Assembly (NCBI GenBank): GCA_035939615.1
Contig: DASZFP010000109.1
Coordinates: 1 to 32,765 of the forward strand
Length of the DNA: 32,765 nt
Direction of reading: 5' to 3'
Source of the DNA: VBCK01 sp035939615
Lineage (GTDB): Bacteria > Pseudomonadota > Gammaproteobacteria > Burkholderiales > Burkholderiaceae_F
The position numbers and the translations under genes were made by a program. Positions within the stretch are counted from its first letter, which is position 1, and each line of letters starts with the position of its first letter. This document shows positions 15,029-23,937 of this stretch, one piece after another. Below the pieces are notes generated by a model that was not told the origin of the DNA, ran no database searches, and worked only from the letters and a program-made list of their open reading frames with translations.

Positions 15029-15718
15029 TTGCGTCACGGCGGGTGCCCCGTAATAGCGCACGTCACCGCTGCCGGCGATGCGAACATCCAGCGTGCGCTC
15101 CACCCACAGCTGAACGTCGCCCGAGCCGCTGATCGAAACGGTCGCCGTCTGGCTTTTCAGGTCCCCAGCCCGATAGCGGCCCGAGCCTGAAATGTGGACC
15201 TCCTGGTTGGCGGCCGCGCCGGCGGCGACGATGTTGCCGCTTCCGGCGATATGGCTGATGAGACGCGCCGTCGTCAGATGGTCGAACGTTGCATTGCCGC
15301 TACCCGAAATGCGAAGCTCCAGCGCATGATGCGTCCAGGTTGCGGCATGGACGCTGCCGGAGCCGTCCAGCCCCAGCTTGTCGATCGCCTTGACCGACAG
15401 GAACACGCGCGCGGCCGGGTGCCGCGAAAACCATCTGAACCAGTGCAACGGTCCGCCGTCCTCCCACCGCACCGTCAGCACGCCGCCTTCGACATCGCTG
15501 CGTATCTCGCGCAGGTTCTCGGGCGCGGCCTCGATGGCGAGCGAGGTCGTATCGCTCTGAACCAGCTCCAGATCGAAGCCGCCGAGCAGGCGCACCTCGT
15601 TGAAGGGCTGAGTCAGGTTTCTCGACTCCCGCACGGGCACGTCCGCAGCGGCGCAGGCCACCCATGCGATCATCCCGGCACCGGCCAGCCGGGCCGCCCA
15701 TTGCCGCCAATTGTTCAT
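14975..15718 (-). CDS. exported GIN-domain (DUF2807) protein
   Basis: 247 residues with a signal peptide (cleavage near CAAA/D, residue 25). A head region follows (QPFNEVRLLGGFDLELVQ ... APENLREI), then a solenoid with about seven G-S-G turns: LDGSGSV, ISGSGNA, IAGSGNI, ISGSGRY, ISGSGDV, IAGSGDV, VSGSGSV. These regularly spaced turns form the beta-helix of the putative auto-transporter adhesin head GIN domain. The role is unproven; envelope or surface location is inferred. The ATG at 15718 is preferred over 15739 because GGAG lies 8 nt upstream. The gene overlaps the EamA gene tail to tail by 54 bp. Confidence 0.85.
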   Translation of the reverse strand: MNNWRQWAARLAGAGMIAWVACAAADVPVRESRNLTQPFNEVRLLGGFDLELVQSDTTSLAIEAAPENLREIRSDVEGGVLTVRWEDGGPLHWFRWFSRHPAARVFLSVKAIDKLGLDGSGSVHAATWTHHALELRISGSGNATFDHLTTARLISHIAGSGNIVAAGAAANQEVHISGSGRYRAGDLKSQTATVSISGSGDVQLWVERTLDVRIAGSGDVRYYGAPAVTQSVSGSGSVTGLGAKSAP

Positions 15719-15862
15719 GTTCGAGGCTCCGCGATTCATCCCGACAGCGATTGTAGGAAGTCTGGCCGAGCGGTCCAGCGCGCCGCGACGGGCTGCCGAA
15801 ATCGAGCCGCCCGATGCGCGAGCACGCGACGGGCGTAATCCCCAATTGTTGTCCTCGTTTCA

Positions 15863-17728
15863 ATGACCCGCCCGTCGGTCCCGCCTCGACCCGGCCTGAC
15901 AGCGACCAGCATCGCCGCGCTCGGCGTCGTGTTCGGAGACATCGGCACCAGCCCGCTGTACACGCTGAAGACCGTGCTGGATCTGGGAGGCAGCGAGCCG
16001 CAAGCGGTGCTGGGGGCACTGTCGCTGATCGTCTGGACGCTGATCGTCGTCACGTGGGTCAAGTACGTCGGCTTTGCGATGCGCGTCGACAACGACGGCG
16101 AAGGCGGCATCCTGGCGTTGATGTCGTTGCTCGGCGTGAAGCGCCGCAGCCGTCCGGTCATCGTGGCCGTTGGGCTGTTCGGCGCGGCACTGATCTACGG
16201 CGACGGCGCCATCACGCCGGCCATCTCCGTGCTGTCGGCCCTGGAGGGCCTGGATATCGCGGTGCCCGCGCTCGGGCCGTACGTGCTGCCTTCGGCGGCG
16301 GCGGTGCTGGCGGTGCTGTTTGCGGTGCAGCCGCTGGGGGCCGCACGGATCGGTCGTGCCTTCGGCCCGGTGATGGCGCTGTGGTTCGCCGCGATCGGGC
16401 TGCTCGGCCTGTGGGGCCTGGCCAGACATCCGTCGGTGCTGGTCGCGCTCAATCCGCTGGTCGGCTTGAGCTTTCTGCTGCACGGAGGTGCGGCCAGCTT
16501 CATGGTTCTCGGGGGCGTGTTCCTGTGTGTGACCGGCGCCGAGGCGCTGTACGCGGACATGGGCCACTTCGGCACAGGCCCGATCAAACTGGCCTGGTCG
16601 GCCATCGTATTTCCCAGCCTGGTCCTGAACTACGCGGGCCAGGCCGCCATCGCCGCGTCCGGCGAGGCGATTACCGGCAACATCTTCTACCGCCTGTGCC
16701 CACAGCCGCTGCTGCTGCCGCTGATCGTGCTGGCCACGCTGGCCACCGTGATCGCCAGCCAGTCGATCATCACGGGCGCGTTCTCGATGACCCGGCAGGC
16801 GATCGCGCTGGGCTGGATGCCGCGGCTGAAGGTGACCCAGACTTCCCAGGAAGGCTACGGCCAGATCTATGTGGGCGCCGTGAACTGGATCCTGATGGCC
16901 GTGACGCTGGCGCTGGCGCTCGGATTCCGCAAGTCCGACAACCTGGCCGCGGCCTACGGCATCGCGGTGTCCACCACGATGCTGATGACGACTGTGCTGT
17001 TGTTCATTGCGATGCGAGAGATCTGGCAATGGAGCCTTGCGGCCAGCGCGGTGGTGGCCGGCGCCTTCCTGATCGTCGACAGCGCCTTCTTCCTGTCCAA
17101 CATGCTCAAGGTCGCCGAGGGCGGTTACGTTCCGCTCGCGCTGGCCGCCCTGGTGTATCTGCTGATGCTGTGCTGGCACCGCGGGGCCTCCGCGACGGCG
17201 GCCCAGGTGCTGGCGAACCCGGTTTCGATCGATGCGTTCATGGCCAAGTTGGAGCGGGACCGGATCGCTCGAGTGCCCGGCACCGCCGTGTTCCTGACCC
17301 GTTCGCTGCACGACACCCCGCCCGTGGTCGCCTGGTATGTGCAGCACGCCCGTTCATTGCACCAACGCGTGCTGGCGCTGACCGTGCTGACCGAGTCGAC
17401 ACCCTGGGTGGCCGAGTCGGGGCGCTTTTCGCTCGCGCAGGTGGCGCCGGGGTTCTGGCGCGCGCAGGTGCGCTACGGATTCATGGACCGGCCGGACATT
17501 CCGCGCCTGCTGGCGCATCTGCAGGCGCCCTGCGACCTGGGCGACTTGAGCGCGGTCACCTACTTCCTGGCCCATGAAACCGCGATCCCGCGCCAGGACG
17601 GCCAGGGGCTGCCGCGCTGGCAGCAGGCCCTGTTTGCCGCGATGCAGCGCAATTCGACCCATCTGACGGACTCGCTGCGGCTGCCGGTCGACCGGGTGGT
17701 CGAGCTGGGCGGCCTCGTGTCGATCTGA
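15863..17728 (+). CDS. kup: low-affinity potassium transporter Kup
   Basis: 621 residues, nearly identical in length to E. coli Kup (622). An inner-membrane K+/H+ symporter with about twelve helices and a cytoplasmic C-terminal domain. The hallmark GVVFGDIGTSPLYT is at residues 21-34; further conserved stretches are DNDGEGGILALMSL, GDGAITPAISVLSALEG, TGAEALYADMGHFG, NYAGQAA and SQSIITGAFSMTRQAI. The ATG at 15863 starts the usual short N-terminus. It is monocistronic or leads into the sensor kinase about 100 bp downstream; a weak bulged stem at 17746-17771 lies between them. Nothing in the upstream region suggests a known riboswitch. Confidence 0.96.
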   Translation: MTRPSVPPRPGLTATSIAALGVVFGDIGTSPLYTLKTVLDLGGSEPQAVLGALSLIVWTLIVVTWVKYVGFAMRVDNDGEGGILALMSLLGVKRRSRPVIVAVGLFGAALIYGDGAITPAISVLSALEGLDIAVPALGPYVLPSAAAVLAVLFAVQPLGAARIGRAFGPVMALWFAAIGLLGLWGLARHPSVLVALNPLVGLSFLLHGGAASFMVLGGVFLCVTGAEALYADMGHFGTGPIKLAWSAIVFPSLVLNYAGQAAIAASGEAITGNIFYRLCPQPLLLPLIVLATLATVIASQSIITGAFSMTRQAIALGWMPRLKVTQTSQEGYGQIYVGAVNWILMAVTLALALGFRKSDNLAAAYGIAVSTTMLMTTVLLFIAMREIWQWSLAASAVVAGAFLIVDSAFFLSNMLKVAEGGYVPLALAALVYLLMLCWHRGASATAAQVLANPVSIDAFMAKLERDRIARVPGTAVFLTRSLHDTPPVVAWYVQHARSLHQRVLALTVLTESTPWVAESGRFSLAQVAPGFWRAQVRYGFMDRPDIPRLLAHLQAPCDLGDLSAVTYFLAHETAIPRQDGQGLPRWQQALFAAMQRNSTHLTDSLRLPVDRVVELGGLVSI

Positions 17729-17826
17729 ATCTGATCTAGCGCAGTAACCCAGCGACAAAACCCTGCTTGGGTACGCGCGTCTGTCGTACGCTCGCCGGGC
17801 GACCGCGCCCACCGCACGCCGCCTCG

Positions 17827-20454
17827 ATGACCGCTGTCCCCAGTTTGCCGCAGATCAAGCCCCGGCATTCGACACAGGCGCGACGCTACGTGGTCGTGTT
17901 CGCCCTGATTTCGGTGACGCTGGCGATTCCGGTCGGCTACCACGTCACCCGGTCGTACCAGACGGCCCGTCGGGAGGCCGCGGCAGAAGCCAGCAACCTG
18001 GCCCAGGTCCTGGCTGCCCAGTTCGGCGATTCGCTTCGGCGCGTCGATGGGCTGCTGCATCTGATGGTCGACAGCATCGAGCCGGCCGCCATGCAACCGT
18101 CGCAGGTCAAGGGCTACGCGCCGGCGCTGGAGCGCTGGTTCGCATTGCATGGACGGGACTTTCCGCAGCTGCGCGTGCTGCGTTATTTCGATGCCGACGG
18201 CAATATGCTCTACGAGTCGGCGCCGTCCCATTACCGGATCAACATCGGTGACCATTTGCAGGCCCTGAAGAATGCGCCGGCCGGTTCGATCGGGTTTTCG
18301 GAAGTCCTGGTCGTTCGCGACAATCCCAACCCGGCTATTTACATCGGGCGCCCGATCCGCGGACCGAACGGCGCTTTCCTGGGCGCGGCGACCGTAGCTT
18401 ATGAGATCGCGAGCCTGTACCAGCTGCTGTCGCAGCTGGACGTGGGCCCCAAGGGCGCCTCCGGCGTGCGCCGGCTGGACGATGGCTCCGCCGTCGTGCG
18501 CTACCCGGGGCCAGTCGCCATCGACACCCGACCCATGCCCGACAGCCGCCTGCGGCTGGCCATCCTGCAAGGCCGGCGTGAAGGCACGCTGGAGTTCGTT
18601 TCACACGTCGACAACTTGCCGCGCCTGTACGCCTACCGGACGATCGAGCCATACCCGTTCTTCGCATTCGTCGCGCTGGCCGACGCCGATTACCTGCGCA
18701 ACTGGCGGCGCGACAGCGGCGTGCTGATCGCGATCACGCTGGCGGCCGAGCTGCTCGCCGGCATCGCTTTCGTCGAGCTGATACGCACCGATCGCAGTCG
18801 ACGCCGCACCGAAGGTCTGCTTCGGAAACTGTCGCTCGCGGTCGAACAGAGCCCCGAAAGCATCCTGATCACGGACACCGAGGCCCGCATCGAGTACGCG
18901 AACGACGCGGTCACCCGTACCAGCGGCTACGGCCTGCAGGAACTGCTGGGGCGCAACCCCCGACTGCTGGGGTCCGGACACACGCCGCCCGGACATTTCT
19001 CTGCGCTGTGGGCCGCCTTGCTGAAGGGGCAGACCTGGCGGGGAGAATTCTTCAATCGGACCAAGGATGGCCGCGAGTACGTCGACTTCGCGGTCGTCAC
19101 GCCGATCCGCCAGGCCGACGGCAGCATCAGTCACTACCTGTCGGTGCAGGAAGACGTGACCGAACGCAAGCGCCTGGGCGCGGAGCTGGACCAGCACCGC
19201 CACCATCTGCAGGAGCTGGTGCGCGAACGCACCGAGCAACTGAACGAGGCGCTGTCCCACGCCGAGGCCGCCAGCCGGGCCAAAGGCGCGTTCCTGGCGA
19301 ACATGAGCCACGAAATCCGCACGCCGTTGAACGCAATCTCGGGACTGGCCCACCTGATCCGGCGCTCGGGCATAACGCCCGACCAGGAGCAATGGCTGCA
19401 AAAGCTCGACCAGGCGTCGGCGCATCTTCTGGGAATCATCGACGACGTTCTGGACCTGTCCAAGATCGAGGCCGGCAAGTTCACGCTGGCCGACGACCGG
19501 ATCGAGGTCTGCGCGCTGGTGGCGGGCGTGGCTTCGATGACGAGCGACCGGGCGCGCGCCAAGGACCTGACGCTGCGGGTCCAGACCGACCCGTTCCCGG
19601 ATGTCTTGATCGGCGATGCGAAGCGGCTCAAGCAGGCGCTGCTGAACTACGCCGACAACGCCGTGAAGTTCACCGAGAGCGGAACGATCAGCCTGCGGGC
19701 TTGCAAGGTCGCAGAAACCGATGAAAGCGTTCTGGTGCGGTTCGAGGTACAGGACACCGGGATCGGCATCGACGCCCAGGTCCTGCCCCGGCTGTTCATG
19801 CCCTTCGAACAGGCCGACAGCTCGACCACGCGCCGGTACGGCGGCAGCGGGCTCGGGCTGGCGATTACCCGGCGCCTGGCCCAGTTGATGGGCGGGGAGG
19901 CGGGCGGCGACAGCCGCACCGGCGCAGGCAGCACGTTCTGGTTCACGGCCCGGCTGGGCAAGCGGGTGGCCGCGGGCCGGATCGGGGAGCCTGCGATTGA
20001 CGGCTCAGCGGCGGCCGCATTGATGCGCGAATGCGCCGGTCGCCGATTGCTGGTGGCCGAAGACGACCCGATCAATCGCGAGGTGGCGGTCCACCTGCTG
20101 CAGCTGGTCGGCCTGGCGGCCGACGTGGCCGTGGATGGCAACGCGGCGCTGGAGCTGGTGGCGCGCAACGAATACGACCTGATCCTGATGGACATGCAGA
20201 TGCCCAATGCCGATGGTCTGGAGGCGGCCCGGCGCATCCGCGCGCTGCCGGGTCGTCAGTGGGTGCCGATCATCGCGATGACCGCCAGTGCGTTCGACGA
20301 GGACAGGGCGCGCTGCCTGCAGGCCGGCATGAACGATTTCATTGCCAAGCCGGTGCGTCCGGATGCTCTGTACTCGTTGCTCAGGCAGTGGCTGTCGCAG
20401 CCTGCGCAGCCGGCTGACCGATGGTCCGGCTCAGGGCCTCAGGGCCCGATATAG
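17827..20454 (+). CDS. hybrid sensor histidine kinase (Cache-PAS-HisKA-HATPase-REC)
   Basis: 875-residue inner-membrane sensor. TM1 is at about 23-45, a periplasmic Cache-like sensor domain at about 46-297 and TM2 at about 298-318. A PAS domain follows at about 333-447, then HisKA with phospho-His H495 in MSHEIRTPLN. The HATPase domain has NYADNAVKF, DTGIGID and SGLGLAI. A C-terminal receiver has acceptor D789 in LMDMQMP and a late K in AKP. All catalytic elements are present. No separate response regulator or Hpt protein is nearby, so its output partner is elsewhere. The start is uncertain: ATG 17827 and an in-frame TTG at 17767 both lack a clear ribosome-binding site. The last 24 bp overlap the converging esterase gene. 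Confidence 0.92.
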   Translation: MTAVPSLPQIKPRHSTQARRYVVVFALISVTLAIPVGYHVTRSYQTARREAAAEASNLAQVLAAQFGDSLRRVDGLLHLMVDSIEPAAMQPSQVKGYAPALERWFALHGRDFPQLRVLRYFDADGNMLYESAPSHYRINIGDHLQALKNAPAGSIGFSEVLVVRDNPNPAIYIGRPIRGPNGAFLGAATVAYEIASLYQLLSQLDVGPKGASGVRRLDDGSAVVRYPGPVAIDTRPMPDSRLRLAILQGRREGTLEFVSHVDNLPRLYAYRTIEPYPFFAFVALADADYLRNWRRDSGVLIAITLAAELLAGIAFVELIRTDRSRRRTEGLLRKLSLAVEQSPESILITDTEARIEYANDAVTRTSGYGLQELLGRNPRLLGSGHTPPGHFSALWAALLKGQTWRGEFFNRTKDGREYVDFAVVTPIRQADGSISHYLSVQEDVTERKRLGAELDQHRHHLQELVRERTEQLNEALSHAEAASRAKGAFLANMSHEIRTPLNAISGLAHLIRRSGITPDQEQWLQKLDQASAHLLGIIDDVLDLSKIEAGKFTLADDRIEVCALVAGVASMTSDRARAKDLTLRVQTDPFPDVLIGDAKRLKQALLNYADNAVKFTESGTISLRACKVAETDESVLVRFEVQDTGIGIDAQVLPRLFMPFEQADSSTTRRYGGSGLGLAITRRLAQLMGGEAGGDSRTGAGSTFWFTARLGKRVAAGRIGEPAIDGSAAAALMRECAGRRLLVAEDDPINREVAVHLLQLVGLAADVAVDGNAALELVARNEYDLILMDMQMPNADGLEAARRIRALPGRQWVPIIAMTASAFDEDRARCLQAGMNDFIAKPVRPDALYSLLRQWLSQPAQPADRWSGSGPQGPI

Positions 20455-21540
20455 GAACGGCAGGCTGACATCCATCCGGTAGTCGACGCTCGAGTGCGTG
20501 TCGTCGAACTCTTCGTAGCGGTGGGATATGCCGGCCTCGGACAGGCGCTTGGACAGGATCCGGGCGCCGTAGTGCAGACGGTACTGGTCGCGCCAGCCGC
20601 AATCGATGAAAATGCCTTTCAGGCTCTTCAGGCTGGCGCGGTGGGTCTGCACCATGTTGATCGGATCGTGCTCCAGCCAGCGCCGCCAGCGCGATTCGAG
20701 GCGCTCGCCGGTTTCGAGATTGAACGGCAGCCGGAAACCGTTCGGCGCTCGCGGGTCGGGGTCGTACGTGGCGGCCATGCACAGGTTCATGATGCAGTGG
20801 ATCTCGGCCGGCGACGGCTTGCGCCGCTTGTCGAACGCTTCCAGGAACCTTCGTACCCGGCCATCGTCGAGGCCCGAGCCGGCCCCGCGCTCGATCCGCC
20901 GCACGTCGACCGCGCCCTCGCGGCGCGGGCGGGCCCGATACTTGGCGAGCTCGTCCAGCGTGTTGGGCCAGTCGGCCCCGTAGCAGAAGTCGAAATAGCA
21001 GTCGCCCGAATGGTCGGCGACGGCCCCCCAGCAGTCCGCGTGCCGCATGCCGTGCACGATCGCGCCGTAGCCGCCGGAGGACTTGCCGAAGCAGCCCCGG
21101 TGCTCACGCGAGGCCAGCGTTCGAAACTCGCGGTCGATGAACGGCACCAGTTCGCGCGTCAGGTAGTCCGCATAGCGGCCGATCGCGCTCGAATTGATGT
21201 ACTGGTTGCCGCCCAGCCGCGTGAAGCAGTCCGGAAATACGATCAGAGCCGGACCCATTTTGCGCTCGTGAACCAGTCGGGCGGCCTGCTCGGCGACGTT
21301 CTCCTCGAACGGCTTCCAGTTCAGATGCGATGAGCCGGACCCGGTGAAACCGACCAGGTCGAACAGCACCGGAAAACGCCGCCCGCCGGCGTCGCGCCGG
21401 CCCTGATCGTATTGAGGCGGCAACCACACCGACACTTTGCGCACATGCGGATCGCCGAGCGGGTTATCGGCCAGCACGCGCGAGACGTGCTCCAGCGTGA
21501 CGACGGCGCCCGGCGCGCCTTGGGGCCGCTTCAGCGTCAT
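20431..21540 (-). CDS. alpha/beta-hydrolase, putative esterase (esterase D/Fes-like)
   Basis: 369 residues. The alpha/beta fold has the nucleophile motif G-K-S154-S-G-G, a late acid in FIDCGWRDQY and a histidine in DDTHSSVDYRM. It matches the putative esterase family that includes esterase D, enterochelin esterase-like and antigen 85-like enzymes. No signal peptide is seen, so a cytoplasmic location is likely. It is the last gene of the six-gene operon; its ATG overlaps the stop of the preceding gene in ATGA. Its 3' end overlaps the sensor kinase gene by 24 bp on the opposite strand. The ester substrate is not predictable. Confidence 0.8.
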   Translation of the reverse strand: MTLKRPQGAPGAVVTLEHVSRVLADNPLGDPHVRKVSVWLPPQYDQGRRDAGGRRFPVLFDLVGFTGSGSSHLNWKPFEENVAEQAARLVHERKMGPALIVFPDCFTRLGGNQYINSSAIGRYADYLTRELVPFIDREFRTLASREHRGCFGKSSGGYGAIVHGMRHADCWGAVADHSGDCYFDFCYGADWPNTLDELAKYRARPRREGAVDVRRIERGAGSGLDDGRVRRFLEAFDKRRKPSPAEIHCIMNLCMAATYDPDPRAPNGFRLPFNLETGERLESRWRRWLEHDPINMVQTHRASLKSLKGIFIDCGWRDQYRLHYGARILSKRLSEAGISHRYEEFDDTHSSVDYRMDVSLPFLYRALRP

Positions 21541-22121
21541 CGGATCGAGTGGTCGGTCTGCTGGAGTTTTCGCATCATCGCCTCGCGGTCCGGGAAGCGT
21601 ACACAGTCGATGCCGCTCAGGTCGGCGTCGACCAGGCGGCGGCGCGCCACGTCGGCACGCAGCGCCCCGCGCGCCCCGGCCAGGCGCAGCTCGTGCCCGG
21701 CGCTGCGCCAGCGCGCACCGTATACGACGATGGCGGAAGCGTCGGTGGCCCCGGTGCACTGCACGCTGAGCGACTCGCCGGCGGTTTCCCCGGTCAGCTC
21801 GCGCTCGTCGACCACCTGGAAGCGCACACGCGCTTCGCGGGCGTTCAGCATCTCGACGATCTGCCGCATCAGCAGCCAGACGCGCGCAACCGAATCGCAG
21901 TTCAGCACCCACACTTCCATTTCGGTTCCGCTGATGCGCTCGCGCCAGGTCGGTTCGATGATGCACGCCGGCGGCAATTGCAGCCCGTTGACCGGGTCGC
22001 TGTAGATCGGCCGGCCGATATAGCCGGCCTTTTGCTCGGCGGCCGACGCGGCCTGCGCGGCCGACAGTGCGACGGCCACGATGACCACAGCTAGGTTCAG
22101 GTCGGTCCGGCGCGGGTTCAC
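21537..22121 (-). CDS. exported protein of unknown function
   Basis: 194 residues from a GTG at 22121, 7 nt after the stop of the DUF3455 gene. A signal peptide (RRTDLNLAVVIVAVALSAAQAASA) with cleavage near ASA/AEQ predicts export to the periplasm. The mature part has three cysteines near residues 53, 74 and 121 and one more towards the end (GIDCVRF), so disulfides are possible. I recognise no family. Its stop overlaps the esterase start by 4 bp, so the two are probably translated together. Confidence 0.7.
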   Translation of the reverse strand: MNPRRTDLNLAVVIVAVALSAAQAASAAEQKAGYIGRPIYSDPVNGLQLPPACIIEPTWRERISGTEMEVWVLNCDSVARVWLLMRQIVEMLNAREARVRFQVVDERELTGETAGESLSVQCTGATDASAIVVYGARWRSAGHELRLAGARGALRADVARRRLVDADLSGIDCVRFPDREAMMRKLQQTDHSIR

Positions 22122-22128
22122 GCGGCGC

Positions 22129-22746
22129 TCAACGCGGGCGGTAGAAGACGAACTTGGCTGAAAACGGTACCCGAAGTATCTGGTTGGCCTGTTCGGCCGA
22201 GCACTGCGCCGGTGGCAAGCCCCCCGCGGTATCGACCCGCTGCACGTAACTCACCTTCTCCAGCTCGCCCTGCCCGAACGATTGGGTTCGCAGCAGCAGC
22301 CACCGTACCGCATCGTCGCCCGGAGCCGAATCGTAGCCGACGATGGTGCCGAGCAGGCGGCTTCCATCGACGTGCTCGAACGAATAGTTGGCGCCGTGAT
22401 GCGCCACGACCTGTCCGCGCGCGTCGCGCAGCTCGGCCTCCGGCAGGCGAAACGCCCAGCGATAGCCGTCCTTGTCGGGTTCGCAGCGGAAAATCTGCAC
22501 GCCGGCCCCGGCCAACTCGAAGGCCGGTTCGACCTCGGTGGGCGCCCGGATCTGGCTGAACAGGCCCAGCGACGGGCGCGTTGGCACCTCGGGCGGCGGT
22601 GCAGGCGGTGCGGTGGCAGCCGCAGCGGTTTCGGGTGCAGCCCCGGGCGCGGCCGGCGCGACCGGCGCCGGCCGCGGACCGGCGCAGGCCGCCGCGACCA
22701 GCGCCACCGCGGCCCACAGCGCGCGCCGTCTCACGTCATTGTGCAT
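22129..22746 (-). CDS. DUF3455 family lipoprotein
   Basis: 205 residues. A lipoprotein signal ends at V17-A-A-A-C21, followed by an Ala/Pro-rich linker (about residues 22-56) typical of tethered envelope proteins. The folded part contains GVQIFRCEPDKDGYRWAFRLPEAELRD, ANYSFEHVDGSRLLGTIVG, RWLLLRTQSFGQGE and VSYVQRVDTAGGLPPAQC, which fits DUF3455 (role unknown). The start overlaps the end of the upstream metallo-beta-lactamase-fold gene by 11 bp, and the next gene begins 7 nt after its stop. Membrane-anchored periplasmic or outer-membrane location is inferred. Confidence 0.8.
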   Translation of the reverse strand: MHNDVRRRALWAAVALVAAACAGPRPAPVAPAAPGAAPETAAAATAPPAPPPEVPTRPSLGLFSQIRAPTEVEPAFELAGAGVQIFRCEPDKDGYRWAFRLPEAELRDARGQVVAHHGANYSFEHVDGSRLLGTIVGYDSAPGDDAVRWLLLRTQSFGQGELEKVSYVQRVDTAGGLPPAQCSAEQANQILRVPFSAKFVFYRPR

Positions 22747-23713
22747 CGCGGCCCCGCTCGTTTCTCATCCGATCGCCGTCCAGCGCCGCAGCACCGGCAG
22801 CGCACAGATCGCGGGCCGTCTGTTCGAGCATTTGCGGAAACGACAGCAGCGCGAAATAGCGTTGATGCACGATGCGAGCATATCGCGCCCGTCCGAAATG
22901 TTCGACCAGCCGAGTCAGGGACGCCTGCCCGACCTGCAACAGCCAGAATTTCACCAGGACCTTCAATACGTGGCGGGCGTTGCGCAGCGGGCTCGATTGC
23001 AGCGCGCCCAGCCGCCGGTCGGCGCGTTGCAGGGCGGCCTGGACCTGCCGGAACGGCGGCCCGTGCCCCGGAATCACCAGCGCGGGCTGCAGCCGGGCGA
23101 TCAGCTCGAGCGACAGGCGCTGTTGAACGAATCCCGCCTTGCCCTCGATTTCCGGGAAGATGGCGCCGAAGCCGTCCTCCCACAGCGCATCGGCCGAAAT
23201 CAGGATGCGCCGGTCCACCTGGTACAGCATCAACATGTGCGGATCATGCCCCGCGCCCGCCATCACCTGCCAGAGGCACCCGCCCAGTTGGAGCGCGTCG
23301 CCGGCGCGCAGCACACGGTCGAATCCGAAGCGCGCGCAACGCTGCCCGGTTGCGCGGTAGCTCAGGCGCTCGACGTCCCAACGCCGAACGGCATCGGCGT
23401 CGCCGGCGGGAATCTGGATCGACACGCCGCCGCGCCGCGCCAGAAACGCGTTGCCGCCGACGTGATCCGAATGCAGGTGCGTGTTGACGACGCGCGCGAC
23501 CGGGCGGCCGCGCCCGATCCGATCGATCAGCGCCGCCAGTTGACGGGCATGCGAGATGTACCCGGTGTCGACCACCGACAGTTGCTCGCCCTCCTCAAAC
23601 AGCACGCTGTTGGAAGACAGCCAGCCGCGCTCCAGAACGTGCATGCCCGCGGGCAAGCCGGTCCCCGCGGCGTCGGTTGCGCTGGATGCGGCGGTCAGCG
23701 ACGGCGCATCCAT
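22736..23713 (-). CDS. metallo-beta-lactamase-fold hydrolase
   Basis: 325 residues. The di-metal motif H79-L-H81-S-D83-H84 is in NTHLHSDHVGG; further ligands are the His in GAGHDPHM, the Asp in SADALWEDGFG and the His in VIPGHGP. The FxxxG-x-HxP pattern and a C-terminal helical domain resemble glyoxalase II/thioester-hydrolase-like members. The ATG at 23713 overlaps the DUF1289 gene by 19 bp. Its position in an operon with a FlK-type thioesterase makes a thioester or lactone substrate plausible, but nothing fixes it. Confidence 0.85.
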   Translation of the reverse strand: MDAPSLTAASSATDAAGTGLPAGMHVLERGWLSSNSVLFEEGEQLSVVDTGYISHARQLAALIDRIGRGRPVARVVNTHLHSDHVGGNAFLARRGGVSIQIPAGDADAVRRWDVERLSYRATGQRCARFGFDRVLRAGDALQLGGCLWQVMAGAGHDPHMLMLYQVDRRILISADALWEDGFGAIFPEIEGKAGFVQQRLSLELIARLQPALVIPGHGPPFRQVQAALQRADRRLGALQSSPLRNARHVLKVLVKFWLLQVGQASLTRLVEHFGRARYARIVHQRYFALLSFPQMLEQTARDLCAAGAAALDGDRMRNERGRDAQ

Positions 23714-23937
23714 TGGGCTTGCGCGGCCTGCATCCGGCGCTGGCTCAACTGCTTCCAAATCTGCCGCCGGCGCTCGTCGTCGAAGCCGGCCCAGCCGGCG
23801 ATCTCGTCCAGGGTTCTGAAACACCCTATGCAGTAGACCCCGTCGGCATCCATCCGGCACACCGAAGTGCACGGCGAGCCCACCGGGGCGTGCGGCCCGG
23901 CCCCCGCTGCGCCGTCGGCCTCCAGATCGGCACTCAT
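23695..23937 (-). CDS. DUF1289 small cysteine protein
   Basis: 80 residues. The core is SPCTSVCRMDADGVYCIGCFRTLDEIAGW: a C-x3-C and a C-x2-C pair likely to bind a metal, followed by the invariant Gly-Cys-x-Arg-Thr-xx-Glu-Ile segment of DUF1289. A basic, Gln-rich C-terminal helix (RRRQIWKQLSQRRMQAAQ) follows. The ATG at 23937 overlaps the thioesterase stop as ATGA, and the 3' end overlaps the next gene by 19 bp. The function is unknown; such proteins are common beside metabolic genes in proteobacteria. Confidence 0.85.
   Translation of the reverse strand: MSADLEADGAAGAGPHAPVGSPCTSVCRMDADGVYCIGCFRTLDEIAGWAGFDDERRRQIWKQLSQRRMQAAQAQWMRRR

Noticed and set aside
15860..17347. 495-codon minus-strand ORF opposite kup
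   Set aside because: Its Gln/His/Arg-rich composition is the antisense reading of a transporter; there is no family pattern.
17746..17771. Possible terminator after kup (ACCCA ... TGGGT with a bulge)
   Set aside because: Short stem, loop of more than ten nucleotides, a bulged T and no T-run; too weak to call.
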